A DNA stretch of 64,000 nucleotides from NCBI GenBank assembly GCA_965242505.1, contig OZ251449.1:2418001-2482000 (forward strand), given 5' to 3'. Source of the DNA: UBA2966 sp965242505. Its GTDB lineage: Bacteria; Pseudomonadota; Alphaproteobacteria; UBA2966. This document shows, in pieces, positions 17,941 to 26,702 of this stretch (position 1 is its first letter; the number at the start of each line of letters is the position of its first letter). Position numbers and translations under genes: made by a program. The notes below the pieces were generated by a model. The model searched no databases, was not told the origin of the DNA, and was given only the letters and a program-made list of their open reading frames with translations.

Positions 17941-18786
17941 ATGGCCGATCGGAAACCCATGGACCGGAAGGCCGCGGGCGTTCAGCCGGATCTGTTCGGC
18001 GGACGCGGCCATGCCGGCGAGGTCCAGGCGCGTCGCGGAAGCGCCGCGGGCGAGGGGCCAACGGCCGGGGAACTCTCCAACGACGAACTGATCGAGACGC
18101 TTCCGCGGTCGGGCGTGTCCGACGTGGAGGCGCTTTGCTCGGAAGTCGTTTCCCGGTCCCTGGAAGAGGCCGTTCCGGCGCTGGAGAGCCTTTGGCGCCG
18201 GTTCGTCGGGTTCGGCATCGAGACTCCCTACCCGGAGCAGCTGGCCGTCCTGGACGCTCTGGCGCTCCTGAACGGCGAGGCCGCCAGGGCCGCGCTGGAA
18301 CGGATCGTTCTCTCCGATCGATTGCCGGATTCCCTGTCGCCGGCCGCCTTGCGGGCCGCGGCTGACGCCGGGCTCGCCTTGCCGGCCGAGTTCCTGATCC
18401 CGCGCCTTGGACACGGGGACGACGCCGTGCGCGAGCCGGCGTTCGAGCTGGCCCTCCGGGCGCAGGGCGGACTTCCCGTCCGTCCGCTTCGGGACGGGCT
18501 TGCCGATCCGCTCGCCTCCATTCGCCGCCGCGCCGCGATCGCCATGGGCAACCGGGGCGACGGCGAGGCGAAGGACCTCCTCATCGCCGAGCTCGCGCGA
18601 AACCCCTCGACCGACGTGATCGAGGCGTTGGCCGCCATCCGGGACGACGACGTCATCGTCCACCTCGGCAGGTGCGCCAAGGGCCATCCCGCTCTCGAGC
18701 GCGCCGTCATCGAGGCTCTTCGCGACATGGAGAGCCCGAAGGCGCAAAGGCTCGCCGAGCGCATTGAGGCGGACGCCCCGCGTTGA
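17941..18786 (+). CDS. HEAT-repeat protein
   Basis: 281 residues. After a ~50-residue polar N-terminus, the protein is made of alpha-helical pairs with HEAT/PBS-lyase repeat character (ALEALRDM..., DPLASIRRRAAIAMGNRGDGEAKDLL, PSTDVIEALAAIRDDDVIVHLGR). Such repeats are protein-binding scaffolds; no catalytic residues are apparent. ATG codons at 17932 and 17959 are alternatives. It is divergent from prpE and may be unrelated to it in function. Confidence 0.78.
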   Translation: MADRKPMDRKAAGVQPDLFGGRGHAGEVQARRGSAAGEGPTAGELSNDELIETLPRSGVSDVEALCSEVVSRSLEEAVPALESLWRRFVGFGIETPYPEQLAVLDALALLNGEAARAALERIVLSDRLPDSLSPAALRAAADAGLALPAEFLIPRLGHGDDAVREPAFELALRAQGGLPVRPLRDGLADPLASIRRRAAIAMGNRGDGEAKDLLIAELARNPSTDVIEALAAIRDDDVIVHLGRCAKGHPALERAVIEALRDMESPKAQRLAERIEADAPR

Positions 18787-18835
18787 CGGAGGGCCGGAAC
18801 GCGGGACGGCGGGAGGCGGCCCGTCCGGCCGCTAT

Positions 18836-19004
18836 CCCGCATTTCTCCTACCGGCAGGGATCGAGGATTGCGGAGTTGCGGGACCGCGGTCCACCCCCCT
18901 CCCGACCTCCCCCCCTGTTCAGGGGGAGAAGCATCAACGGCCCTTCCGTCCCCCCTCGTTCTCCCTTCCCCTTGCAGGGGGAGGGTCGGGGTGGGGGTCG
19001 CGCC
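18836..19004 (+). mobile_element. Dispersed GC-rich element, copy 4 (right end lost)
   Basis: Begins CCCGCATTTCTCCTACCGGC and runs through both hairpin blocks to GGTGGGGGTCGCGCC. The usual continuation (AGGGGGGAGGAGCGCGAACG) is replaced at about 19005 by a different, strongly structured sequence. Confidence 0.88.
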
Positions 19005-19029
19005 TGTGGGCTTCGCCGCTCCGCTCCCT

Positions 19030-19170
19030 GCCGCCCAGGCGCGACGCCAGGGCGGCTCCCCGTGTAACATGACGGGGCAGGCCGCAAACCTGCATGGGGG
19101 TCCTCCTTCCAGCTGTCTGTTCGAACCAACGGCTTCCGGGACCCCCAACCCTCCTTCAAGCGCCCCGTCC
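19030..19170. other. Strongly structured intergenic segment (candidate RNA)
   Basis: Nested inverted repeats in an otherwise gene-free 500 bp: GCCGCCC/GGGCGGC (19030-19036/19050-19056, with inner GGCG/CGCC); CCCCGT/ACGGGG (19058-19063/19072-19077); GCAGG/CCTGC (19077-19093); GGGGGTCC/GGACCCCC (19096-19103/19139-19146) enclosing AGCTGT/ACGGCT; and outer GACGGGGC/GCCCCGTC (19071-19078/19162-19169). The outer stem competes with the CCCCGT hairpin, so two folds are possible. No family was recognised; it is neither tRNA nor SRP RNA. It could be a leader RNA of the acyl-CoA ligase gene or an end fragment of a mobile element. Confidence 0.45.
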
Positions 19171-19286
19171 CGCATGTGTCCGAACCAGGTCATACCGATG
19201 CCCGCGGCGCGGCATTGATCCCCCGAACGTCGATGGCCTAAGACTCGGCGTATCCGGACGGTGTCCCGGATTCGGGGAACGGGGCC

Positions 19287-20921
19287 ATGGCCACGACGTC
19301 GATGTACGAATCGCATCTGGATCGGTCTTCCGCCAACTACCAGGCGCTGTCGCCGCTGAGCTTCATCGAGCGCGCCGCGGCCGTCCACCCGGACCGGACC
19401 GCCACGGTCCACGGAGCCGCGCGCCGCACGTGGGCGGAGACCTTCGCCCGCTGCCGCAGGCTCGCCTCCGCGCTGGCGAAGCGGGGGATCGGTCGCGGAG
19501 ACACCGTCGCCGTCATGGGCGCCAACACGCCGGAGCTCTACGAATGCCACTTCGGCGCGCCGGCCGCCGGCGCCGTCCTCAACGCCCTCAACGTGCGCCT
19601 GGACGCCGACGCCATCGCCTTCATTCTCGATCACGGCGAGGCCAAGGCGTTGATCACGGACACGGAGTTCTCGGACACGATCGAACGGGCGCTGGCCAGG
19701 ACCGGCGCCCGCCCCATCGTCATCGACATCGTCGACGCGCTGGCGGAAGACGCCGGGGAGCGGCTGGGCGAGATGGACTACGAGGCGTTGCTCGAGTCGG
19801 GGGACGAGGATTTCGACTGGCGGTCGCCCGCCGACGAGTGGCAGGCGATCTGCCTCAACTACACGTCGGGGACGACGGGCAACCCGAAAGGCGTGGTCTA
19901 TCATCATCGGGGCGCCTACCTGAACGCCCTGGGGAACGTCCTGGCCTGGTCCATGCCGCGCCACCCGGTGTACCTGTGGACGCTGCCGATGTTCCACTGC
20001 AACGGCTGGTGCTTCCCCTGGACCCTCGCGGCCATGGCCGGCGCCAGCGTCTGTTCCCGCCGGGTCGCGGCCGCCGACATATACGCCGCCATCGCCGACC
20101 ACGGCGTGACCCACCTCTGCGGCGCGCCCATCGTCATGAACCTCATCGTCAACGCCGCCGACCACGAGCGCCGGTCGTTCGATCACGAAGTCCGCATGAT
20201 GACCGCGGGCGCGCCGCCTCCGGCCGCGCTTCTCGAGTCCATGCGGGAGATCGGCTTCGACGTGACGCACGTCTACGGTCTGACCGAGACCTACGGTCCG
20301 GCCGTCGTCTGCGACTGGCGCGAGGAGTGGAACGCGCTCGGGGCCGCCGAGCAGGCCGAGCGCAAATCGCGCCAGGGCGTCCGCTATCCCGTGCTCCAGG
20401 ACCTCGCCGTCATGGACCCCGAGACCATGACCGAGGTCCCCGCCGACGGCGAGACGATGGGCGAGGTGATGTTCCGGGGGAACATCGTCATGAAGGGCTA
20501 CCTGAAGAACCCGGCGGCCACCGAGGAAGCCCTGGCGGACGGCTGGTTCCATTCGGGGGACCTCGGCGTGCGGCATCCGGACGGCTACGTCCAGCTCAAG
20601 GACCGCTCCAAGGACGTCATCATCTCCGGCGGCGAGAACATCTCGTCCATCGAGGTCGAGGACGCGATCTTCCGGCATCCCGCGGTGTTGAACGTCGCCG
20701 TCGTGGCGAAACCGGACGACACGTGGGGGGAGACGCCGTGCGCCTTTGTCGAGCTGAAGGAGGGGTCGGGCGCGGTCGTCGAGGGCGACATCATCGCCTT
20801 CTGCCGGGACAACCTCGCCCACTACAAATGCCCGCGGCATGTCGTTTTCGGGGAATTGCCGAAGACCTCGACCGGAAAGATCCAGAAGTTCGTCCTCCGC
20901 GAGAACGCGAAGTCCATTTGA
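19287..20921 (+). CDS. Acyl-CoA synthetase (AMP-binding, fatty-acid ligase type)
   Basis: 544 residues. Motifs in order: adenylation loop YTSGTTGNPKG (~198), VYGLTETYGP, DRSKDVIISGGENISSIEVED (hinge) and the catalytic Lys in PKTSTGKIQKF. The length and WCFPWTL/GAPIV features fit medium- or aryl-chain acyl ligases of the DmdB/FadD group. It converts a carboxylate, ATP and CoA to acyl-CoA. Which acid is used cannot be told. It stands alone, with a structured 5' region. Confidence 0.9.
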   Translation: MATTSMYESHLDRSSANYQALSPLSFIERAAAVHPDRTATVHGAARRTWAETFARCRRLASALAKRGIGRGDTVAVMGANTPELYECHFGAPAAGAVLNALNVRLDADAIAFILDHGEAKALITDTEFSDTIERALARTGARPIVIDIVDALAEDAGERLGEMDYEALLESGDEDFDWRSPADEWQAICLNYTSGTTGNPKGVVYHHRGAYLNALGNVLAWSMPRHPVYLWTLPMFHCNGWCFPWTLAAMAGASVCSRRVAAADIYAAIADHGVTHLCGAPIVMNLIVNAADHERRSFDHEVRMMTAGAPPPAALLESMREIGFDVTHVYGLTETYGPAVVCDWREEWNALGAAEQAERKSRQGVRYPVLQDLAVMDPETMTEVPADGETMGEVMFRGNIVMKGYLKNPAATEEALADGWFHSGDLGVRHPDGYVQLKDRSKDVIISGGENISSIEVEDAIFRHPAVLNVAVVAKPDDTWGETPCAFVELKEGSGAVVEGDIIAFCRDNLAHYKCPRHVVFGELPKTSTGKIQKFVLRENAKSI

Positions 20922-20963
20922 CCCGGATACGGCGGGGGCGCCGGCGGAGCGGCCCGTCGGGCC

Positions 20964-21134
20964 TCAGTGTTCCGCGTCGAGCCGCGCGATCTCGTCCTTG
21001 ATTCGGAGCTTCTGGCGCTTGAGATCCGACAGAACCGCCGAGTCGGGCATGGGCCGCTGGTTCTCTTCCTCGATGGCCTTTTCAAGGTCCTGGTGCATTT
21101 GCCGCAGCGACTCCACACGTGATTCGACGTTCAT
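20964..21134 (-). CDS. DUF465 (YdcH-like) small protein, copy A
   Basis: 56 residues from an ATG with GGAGGG upstream. The pattern VESLRQMHQDLEKAIEEE...LKRQKLRIKDEIARL is the DUF465 helical hairpin, of unknown function. A second DUF465 gene lies at 21985-22191 on the other strand. Confidence 0.85.
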   Translation of the reverse strand: MNVESRVESLRQMHQDLEKAIEEENQRPMPDSAVLSDLKRQKLRIKDEIARLDAEH

Positions 21135-21315
21135 ATGGCATGCCCTCCGAGCGTGATCGACAGGCGCCATCTAAGCACGGGAGGAACCGCGCGTCAGCAT
21201 CGGGCCGACTCCCGCTTGCAAGTCGGCCGCGAGGGCGCGCGTTGGCGGGTGCGGCGCGGCCGGCGCCCCACGCCGGCGGTCGGCCGGCCTTCGGTGCCGC
21301 GGACCGTCGGAGCGG

Positions 21316-21879
21316 TCAGGTTCCGAAGCGGGACAGGACCGCGATCTTGTCCGCCGGAACGTCGGGGTACGCGGCCGAGAGCAGCGTCGCGGCCCATGCC
21401 CGCTCCTCCGCCGACGGCCTCGCCCTGAGAAGGGACAGGTACTGGGCCAGGTTCTCGGCGGCGTCCATGGCGGCGGCCTCCGACGGCGCGTCCCGGTCGC
21501 CCTCCACGGGAACGCCGTCCGCCAGAAACAACTGTTCGGCATGCTCGGCGTCGAGTTCCGCCCGCTTGACGGTCGCGCGCACGAGCTCGGCATGGTCCCC
21601 GGACGGCGGAGGCGTCCACGCTTTCAGCAGGTCGCGCAGTTCGCGGAGCGGCAGGACGACCCGGTCGCGCCATGGGGCCGTCCGCTCCAGGAGCCCGGCG
21701 AGGCGAGCCCGCGTCAGACGCCCGTCCCTTCGTCCGGCGATCCACAGGCAATAGAGCAGGACGTTCACGTCGGCGTCGTGGCGCTCCTGAAGCGCGAGAC
21801 AGGCCTCGGCGACGCCCGCCTTCGAGTAGGTCCGTATGGAGAAGTCCCAGAACGGATGGTCGGGAAACGACAATTCCAC
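21316..21879 (-). CDS. TIGR02444 (DUF2390) family protein
   Basis: 187 residues, all-alpha: FWDFSIRTYSKAGVAEACLALQ near the start and VLLYCLWIAGRR at ~40-52 match the TIGR02444 family, whose role is unknown. It is flanked by the two DUF465 genes. About 180 bp separating it from the downstream DUF465 gene hold nothing recognisable. Confidence 0.78.
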   Translation of the reverse strand: MELSFPDHPFWDFSIRTYSKAGVAEACLALQERHDADVNVLLYCLWIAGRRDGRLTRARLAGLLERTAPWRDRVVLPLRELRDLLKAWTPPPSGDHAELVRATVKRAELDAEHAEQLFLADGVPVEGDRDAPSEAAAMDAAENLAQYLSLLRARPSAEERAWAATLLSAAYPDVPADKIAVLSRFGT

Positions 21880-21984
21880 CCCCCGGCTTTTCCGTTCGGC
21901 GCCGGTCCCCGCGGGGAGCGCGACCGGGCGCCGATTTCTGCTATTCTAACGCGGAATCAGGCTTCCTGGTCCGATGGAGCGGGA

Positions 21985-22191
21985 ATGGACGACCGGGACA
22001 TCGTCGACCTCAGACACGAGCTGGAAGATCTGCGGACGGCGCACCGCGATCTGGACGACAGCATCGCCGCGCTCATCGAGACGGGAAGCCGCGACCAGTT
22101 GCAGTTGCAGCGATTGAAAAAACGGAAACTGGCGCTCAAGGACGACATCGCGCGCCTCGAAAGCGCGCTGGTGCCCGACATCATCGCCTGA
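21985..22191 (+). CDS. DUF465 (YdcH-like) small protein, copy B
   Basis: 68 residues, start ATG after GGAGCGGGA. LRHELEDLRTAHRDLDDSI...LKKRKLALKDDIARLESAL is the same helical hairpin as copy A with a longer acidic start. It is 41 bp upstream of the purE-like gene on the same strand, so co-transcription is likely. Confidence 0.85.
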   Translation: MDDRDIVDLRHELEDLRTAHRDLDDSIAALIETGSRDQLQLQRLKKRKLALKDDIARLESALVPDIIA

Positions 22192-22232
22192 GCGTCCCTG
22201 ATCGAGCGGAAGACTTCACCGGGGAGAGACGA

Positions 22233-22721
22233 ATGGCGCAAGGTGATCCGATCGTCGGCATTCTGATGGGCAGCCGCTCCGATTGGGCGACGATGAAGAA
22301 CGCCGCCGATACGCTGGAAAGGCTGGGCATTCCACACGAGGCCCGGGTGATTTCCGCCCATCGGAACCCGGATCGGCTCGACGCGTATTGCGCCTCCGCC
22401 CAGGAGCGGGGGCTCAAGGTCGTCATCGGGGGGGCCGGCATGGCCGCCGCGCTGCCGGGGGTGATCGCCGCGAAGACGCCGCTGCCGGTTCTCGGCGTGC
22501 CGATGGAAAGCAAGGTCAACGGTCTCGACAGCCTGTTGTCGATGGCGCAGATGCCGGCCGGCGTCCCCGTCGGCACGCTGGCGATCGGGCGCGCGGGAGC
22601 GGTGAACGCGGCGCTGCTGGCCGCGGCGATCCTCGCCCTCGGCGACGAGACGATCGCCGGCGCCCTGCGGGACTTCCGCGCCGAGCAGTCGGCGGCGACC
22701 GTGGAGCTGCCCGGGGATTGA
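22233..22721 (+). CDS. purE: PurE-like 5-(carboxyamino)imidazole ribonucleotide mutase, variant active site
   Basis: 162 residues aligning end to end with class I PurE: MGSRSDWATM, SAHRNPDR, GAKTPLPVLGVP-type core (IAAKTPLPVLGVPMES) and DSLLSMAQMPAGVPVGTLAIG. The conserved GAGGAAHLPG is here GAGMAAALPG, so the active-site His after the glycines is Ala; the earlier His-Arg of SAHR is kept. No purK follows. It may be a true PurE with altered chemistry or a paralogue. The stop abuts a dispersed element. Confidence 0.85.
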   Translation: MAQGDPIVGILMGSRSDWATMKNAADTLERLGIPHEARVISAHRNPDRLDAYCASAQERGLKVVIGGAGMAAALPGVIAAKTPLPVLGVPMESKVNGLDSLLSMAQMPAGVPVGTLAIGRAGAVNAALLAAAILALGDETIAGALRDFRAEQSAATVELPGD

Positions 22722-22926
22722 CCCGCACTTCTCCCACCGGCGGAGGATCGAGGATCGCGCGGCGTTGCGGGGCCGCGACCCGCCCCCCTCCCGACCTCCC
22801 CCCTGTCAGGGGGGAGGAACGTCAACGGCCCTCTCCGTCGCCCCTCGTTCTCCCTCCCCCTTGCAGGGGGAGGGTCGGGGTGGGGGTCTCGTCAGGGGGG
22901 AGGCGCGCGGACGGACCCTGCGGCGG
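22722..22926 (+). mobile_element. Dispersed GC-rich element, copy 5
   Basis: Left terminal repeat CCCGCACTTCTCCCACCGGC starts on the base after the purE stop TGA. Two C/G hairpins follow, then GGCGCGCGGACGGACCCTGCGGC. The right terminal repeat is absent. It lies between convergent purE and BKACE genes. Confidence 0.88.
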
Positions 22927-22933
22927 AATCGAA

Positions 22934-23839
22934 TCAGGCGGGCGCGGTCTGTTTCTGTTGGGGAAGACCCAGCATTTCGCGCGCTTCCTCCGGTGTCGCC
23001 ACCTCGCGGCCGAGCTCGCGGCAGATGCGCGCGGCGCGCTCCACCAACTGGGCGTTCGACGCGGCGAGCTCGCCGGGGCCGTAGTAGACGTTGTCCTCCA
23101 TGCCGACGCGGATGTTGCCGCCCATGGCGACCGCCATGGTCGACAGCGGCAACTGATGCTTGCCGATCGAGACGATCTGCCAACTCGATCCCTCGGGAAT
23201 CGCGTCGAGCATGGCCAGAAGGTTGGCCGGCGAGGCCGGGATGCCGCCCTGGATGCCCATCACGAAGCTGAAGTGCATGGGGCCCTCGAGGACGCCCCTG
23301 CGCTCGAGATCGAGCATGTTGGCGATGTGGGAGAGATCGTAGACCTCGAGCTCGTTGTGGATTCCCCGGTACTTGCAGCCTTCGACGAACTCCGTGTTCC
23401 ACGCCTTGGAGTTGGAGAACAGGAACTCGTCGCCCTTGTGGTCGAAATGGAAGGTCCCGCAGTTCACCGTCAGCATGTCCGGCTGGGGCGCCAGCTCGAG
23501 GAGGTTGAACCGCTCCTCCAGAGAGAAGTTGTGGCCGGTCCCCTTTTCGTCGAACCAGACGCCGATGCCGCTGCCGACCTGGGTGATCATGCCGGAACAG
23601 CGGCCCATGACGCCGTCGACCACCTCGTTGTAGATGCCGAGATCGGCGGAGGTCCGTCCTTCCCTGTCCCGCACGTGGATGTGCGCGACCGAGGCGCCGG
23701 CGTCGTAGCACTCGCGGAAGTCGTTCACGATCTCGTCCGGCTGTTCGGGCAGGGCGGGGTTGGCCTCCCGTCCGTGCAGGCCGCCCGTGGTGGCGATGGT
23801 GATGATCGCCTTGTCCTGATGCGTGAGGTTCGGTTTCAC
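22934..23839 (-). CDS. Beta-keto acid cleavage enzyme (BKACE, DUF849)
   Basis: 301 residues, TIM-barrel. Zinc-site signature HIHVRDREG (~53-61) and the partner region VNCGTFHFDHKG are typical. The family condenses a beta-keto acid with acetyl-CoA, giving acetoacetate and a CoA ester; the founding member cleaves 3-keto-5-aminohexanoate in lysine fermentation. Members differ widely in substrate and no lysine-fermentation genes are present, so the substrate is open. The next 290 bp upstream hold no convincing gene. Confidence 0.88.
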   Translation of the reverse strand: MKPNLTHQDKAIITIATTGGLHGREANPALPEQPDEIVNDFRECYDAGASVAHIHVRDREGRTSADLGIYNEVVDGVMGRCSGMITQVGSGIGVWFDEKGTGHNFSLEERFNLLELAPQPDMLTVNCGTFHFDHKGDEFLFSNSKAWNTEFVEGCKYRGIHNELEVYDLSHIANMLDLERRGVLEGPMHFSFVMGIQGGIPASPANLLAMLDAIPEGSSWQIVSIGKHQLPLSTMAVAMGGNIRVGMEDNVYYGPGELAASNAQLVERAARICRELGREVATPEEAREMLGLPQQKQTAPA

Positions 23840-24128
23840 GTCGTTCTCCTCGTCGTTCGCGGTTCGCGCCGGCGGGACGCTTCTCCGCCTCCCCGTGGAA
23901 GAGCCGCGGTCCGAACGCCCGCATGAGGGGCATGGCCTCGGTCCCGTCGACGTTCAGGCTCGACGGCGGCGTGGCCGCGGCGCAGACGGCTTCCGCCACG
24001 AGACGCCGGTCATGAGGAACGTTCTCCGCCGGATGCCGCCATCCGCGCTTCGCACATGCTACCCTCCGTGTCAACGAGGGCCCCGGCGGGCGGGGCCGGA
24101 ACGGGACTCGAAAGAGGAGGGCGGAACG

Positions 24129-24512
24129 ATGGCAGCGCGGGGGATCAAGCAGCTGGTCGCGGAAGCGAACGCCGCGGTCGACACGGTTTCCGTCTCCGAC
24201 GCCATGATGATGCACGGGGATGCGGACGTCGTCTTCGTGGACGTTCGCGAGACGGTCGAGCGCGGACAGACGGGGTCGATCGCGGGCGCGGCGCATGCGC
24301 CGCGCGGATTTCTCGAGTTCATGGCGGACCCGGAAAGCCCCTTGCACAAACCCGAACTCGCGAGCGGCGCCCGGCTGCTGCTCTACTGCGCCTCGGGTGG
24401 ACGCTCGGCGCTGGCCGCCAAGACCCTGGTGGACATGGGGATCGGGAACGTCGCGCATATCGCGGGCGGGTTCGCCGCCTGGAAGGAGGCCCGGGGACCG
24501 ATCGAGTCCTGA
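24129..24512 (+). CDS. Rhodanese-like sulfurtransferase
   Basis: 127 residues, single rhodanese domain: VFVDVRETVERGQTGSIAGA and the active-site loop YCASGGRSA with catalytic Cys. The length fits small single-domain rhodaneses that move sulfane sulfur. It begins ATG after AGGAGGGCGGAACG. The ~210 bp to the FBP aldolase gene hold nothing recognisable. Confidence 0.9.
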   Translation: MAARGIKQLVAEANAAVDTVSVSDAMMMHGDADVVFVDVRETVERGQTGSIAGAAHAPRGFLEFMADPESPLHKPELASGARLLLYCASGGRSALAAKTLVDMGIGNVAHIAGGFAAWKEARGPIES

Positions 24513-24722
24513 CCGGGAAGCCGCCGAGGAACGAACGGGGAGCGCCCGGAAGCGGATCCGGAATCGAACTCCAGGCGAGACCGCGCCCCGGCCGTATGCT
24601 ATGAAGCCGCGAGGGACGGGGAACGAATTCGCCGGGCTCGGCGAGCATGGCGCAAGCCGGCCGCGGGCCGTCGGAAGGGCGCGGGCGCTCCGAACCGGCA
24701 TCGAGATCGCAAGGAGGACGTG

Positions 24723-25871
24723 ATGCGTATGACGCTATCGGTGATCAAGGCTGACGTGGGCTCCATCGGCGGCCATACGCAGCCCTCGGATCGGATGATG
24801 GAGGCGGTCCGCGAAGAGGTCGCCGGGGCGGTCGACCGGGGCCTGATCGTCGACGGATACGTCTCCCATACGGGAGACGACATCGCCATCGTCATGAGCC
24901 ACACCCGCGGCGAGAACGACACGGACATCCATCAATTCACCTGGAACGCCTTCCTGAAGGCGACCGACATCGCCCGGGAATACGGTCTCTACGGAGCCGG
25001 GCAGGATCTGCTCGTCGACGCGCCTTCGGGGAACGTCCGCGGCGCCGGCCCGGCGGTCGCCGAGATCGAGTTCGACCACACGCTGGAGAAACCGCGGCCG
25101 GCCGAGTCGTTCATGGTGCTCGCGGCCGACAAGTGCGGTCCCGGCGCCTACAACCTGCCGTTGTTCCTCGGCTTCGCCGACCCCATGCACTGCGCCGGAC
25201 TGATGCTGCCGCAGATGATCGAAGGATTCACGTTTCACGTGATCGACATGGACAACACCGACGGCGACTCGATCATCGAGCTCGACGCGCCGGAAGACTA
25301 CTACCGCCTCACGGCGCTGCTCAGGGACAACGAACGCTTCGGTATCGACTCGATCCATTCGCGGACGCACGGCACCAAGGCCGCGGCGGTTTCCGCGCAG
25401 CGCCTGCACTCCATCGCGGGCGCCTACACGGGCAAGGACGATCCCATCGCGATCGTTCGCAACCAGGGCATTTTCCCGGCGCCCGAAGAACTCGTGTCGC
25501 CGTTCGCCAAGGCGCACTACGTCGGCGGCGATGCGCGGGGCTCCCACAACATGCCGCTCATGCCGGTGGCGATCAACACCGCCGTGGCCGGCGTCTACTG
25601 TCTGCCCATCGTGAGCTGCCTGGGCTTCTCGCTGAGCCGCGAGGGACGTTTCTCCGACGCCGTGACGGACTTCTTCGACAACGTGGCCTGGGACGAGGTC
25701 CGCCGGCGCGCCCAGAACAAGGGCGACGAGATGCGCCTCCAGGGCTGGTCGGGGCCCGCCATGCTCCCCTACACCGAGCTCGAGTACGGCGGGTTCCGGG
25801 ATACGGTCACGGGACTGGTCGACCGTTTCCGGATCCGCGAGGGTACGGAGGAACCCGAGGCGGACGGATAA
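24723..25871 (+). CDS. Bifunctional fructose-1,6-bisphosphate aldolase/phosphatase (archaeal type V)
   Basis: 382 residues, start ATG after AAGGAGG. Family landmarks: VIKADVGSIGGHT (metal Asp and His), GDDIAIVMSHTRGENDTDIH, ADKCGPGAYNLPL and DARGSHNMPLMPV. The aldolase residues of the Sulfolobus enzyme are kept as Tyr235 and the Schiff-base Lys238 in YTGKDDP, so both activities are plausible. It would condense triose phosphates to FBP and dephosphorylate it, driving gluconeogenesis one way. The family is typical of archaea and deep-branching bacteria and is less expected here. Confidence 0.9.
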   Translation: MRMTLSVIKADVGSIGGHTQPSDRMMEAVREEVAGAVDRGLIVDGYVSHTGDDIAIVMSHTRGENDTDIHQFTWNAFLKATDIAREYGLYGAGQDLLVDAPSGNVRGAGPAVAEIEFDHTLEKPRPAESFMVLAADKCGPGAYNLPLFLGFADPMHCAGLMLPQMIEGFTFHVIDMDNTDGDSIIELDAPEDYYRLTALLRDNERFGIDSIHSRTHGTKAAAVSAQRLHSIAGAYTGKDDPIAIVRNQGIFPAPEELVSPFAKAHYVGGDARGSHNMPLMPVAINTAVAGVYCLPIVSCLGFSLSREGRFSDAVTDFFDNVAWDEVRRRAQNKGDEMRLQGWSGPAMLPYTELEYGGFRDTVTGLVDRFRIREGTEEPEADG

Positions 25872-26010
25872 CCGGCGGCGCGGCGGGCCGGACGGCCACG
25901 CCGCGAGCCTCCGCCCCGAGGCCGTTTCGCGTCTGCGGCGAGGCGCGTCCCCGGCGCGGGCGCGGTCTCCGGGGAAACGTCCGGGAAAGCGGCGGGCGGG
26001 CCGCCGGAAC

Positions 26011-26232
26011 CTAAAGCCAGCCGGAGCGCCAGGACGCCTTGGCCTTGCAACTGCGGCAGATGCGCTCGCCGGACCATGCGCTTTCGAACTGCTCGCCGCA
26101 CGACAGGCAACGACGCACTCTGCTTTCATAAACCGGCGTGGAGGACTCGTCTTCGCTCCACACGTCTCCGGACTCGTCCGCCGACTGCTCGACGACATCC
26201 AGATGATTCGAAGATTCCGTGCTGTGATCCAT
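26011..26232 (-). CDS. Small zinc-ribbon protein
   Basis: About 73 residues. An acidic, Ser-rich N-terminal half is followed by RRCLSCGEQFES and RICRSCKAK, two CxxC knuckles forming a zinc ribbon, and a short basic end. The start is uncertain because GAGGG lies very close to the ATG. Similar tiny ribbon proteins occur widely in alphaproteobacteria with no known role. The ~270 bp upstream hold nothing recognisable before the next element. Confidence 0.68.
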   Translation of the reverse strand: MDHSTESSNHLDVVEQSADESGDVWSEDESSTPVYESRVRRCLSCGEQFESAWSGERICRSCKAKASWRSGWL

Positions 26233-26501
26233 ACCCTCGTCCGTGCCCTGAGACCGGTTCCAGACCGTCCCATACCGCCCGGAACCACGGTCATGTGTTG
26301 TCGTTATGAACTTCGCCGGCAGGCTTGAAGAACCGAACCCGCCACGAAAGGGCCGCGACAACTCCCATCACGCGTCGCGACCCGGAAAGCGACCGGCGCG
26401 CCGTGTCCGCGGCCTGCCGACCTCGACGATGCCGCACCATATCACGGACGGCGCCCGATTCCTAGCGGAATCTCGACTGGAGACGCCGAATCGGCCTCCG
26501 G

Positions 26502-26682
26502 CCCGCATTTCCCATGCTGCGTCCGTTCGCGCTCCTCCCCCTGGCGCGACCCCCACCCCAACCCTCCCCCCTGCAAGGGGGAGGGAGAACGAGGGGGACG
26601 GAGGGGCCGTCGACGCTCCTCCCCCATGACAGGGGGGAGGTCAGGAGGGGGGTCCACCGCGGTCCCGCAACGCCGCGCGCGC
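26502..26682 (-). mobile_element. Dispersed GC-rich element, copy 6
   Basis: Minus-oriented: CCCGCATTTCCCATG end at 26502, arm GTTCGCGCTCCTCCCCC, both hairpin blocks, then GGTCCACCGCGGTCCCGCAA. It ends about 20 bp from the stop of the luciferase-like gene. Confidence 0.86.
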
Positions 26683-26702
26683 GACGCGACGCCGGTCGCG
26701 AT

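Noticed and set aside
19105..19140. tRNA or SRP RNA from the GTTCGAAC stretch
   Set aside because: No acceptor or anticodon arms fit, and the SRP GGAAGGAAGCAG motif is absent.
23840..24128. Short minus-strand gene upstream of BKACE
   Set aside because: A stretch of plausible codons (NVDGTEAMPLMRAFGPRLF) exists but has no start, no ribosome site and no family resemblance.
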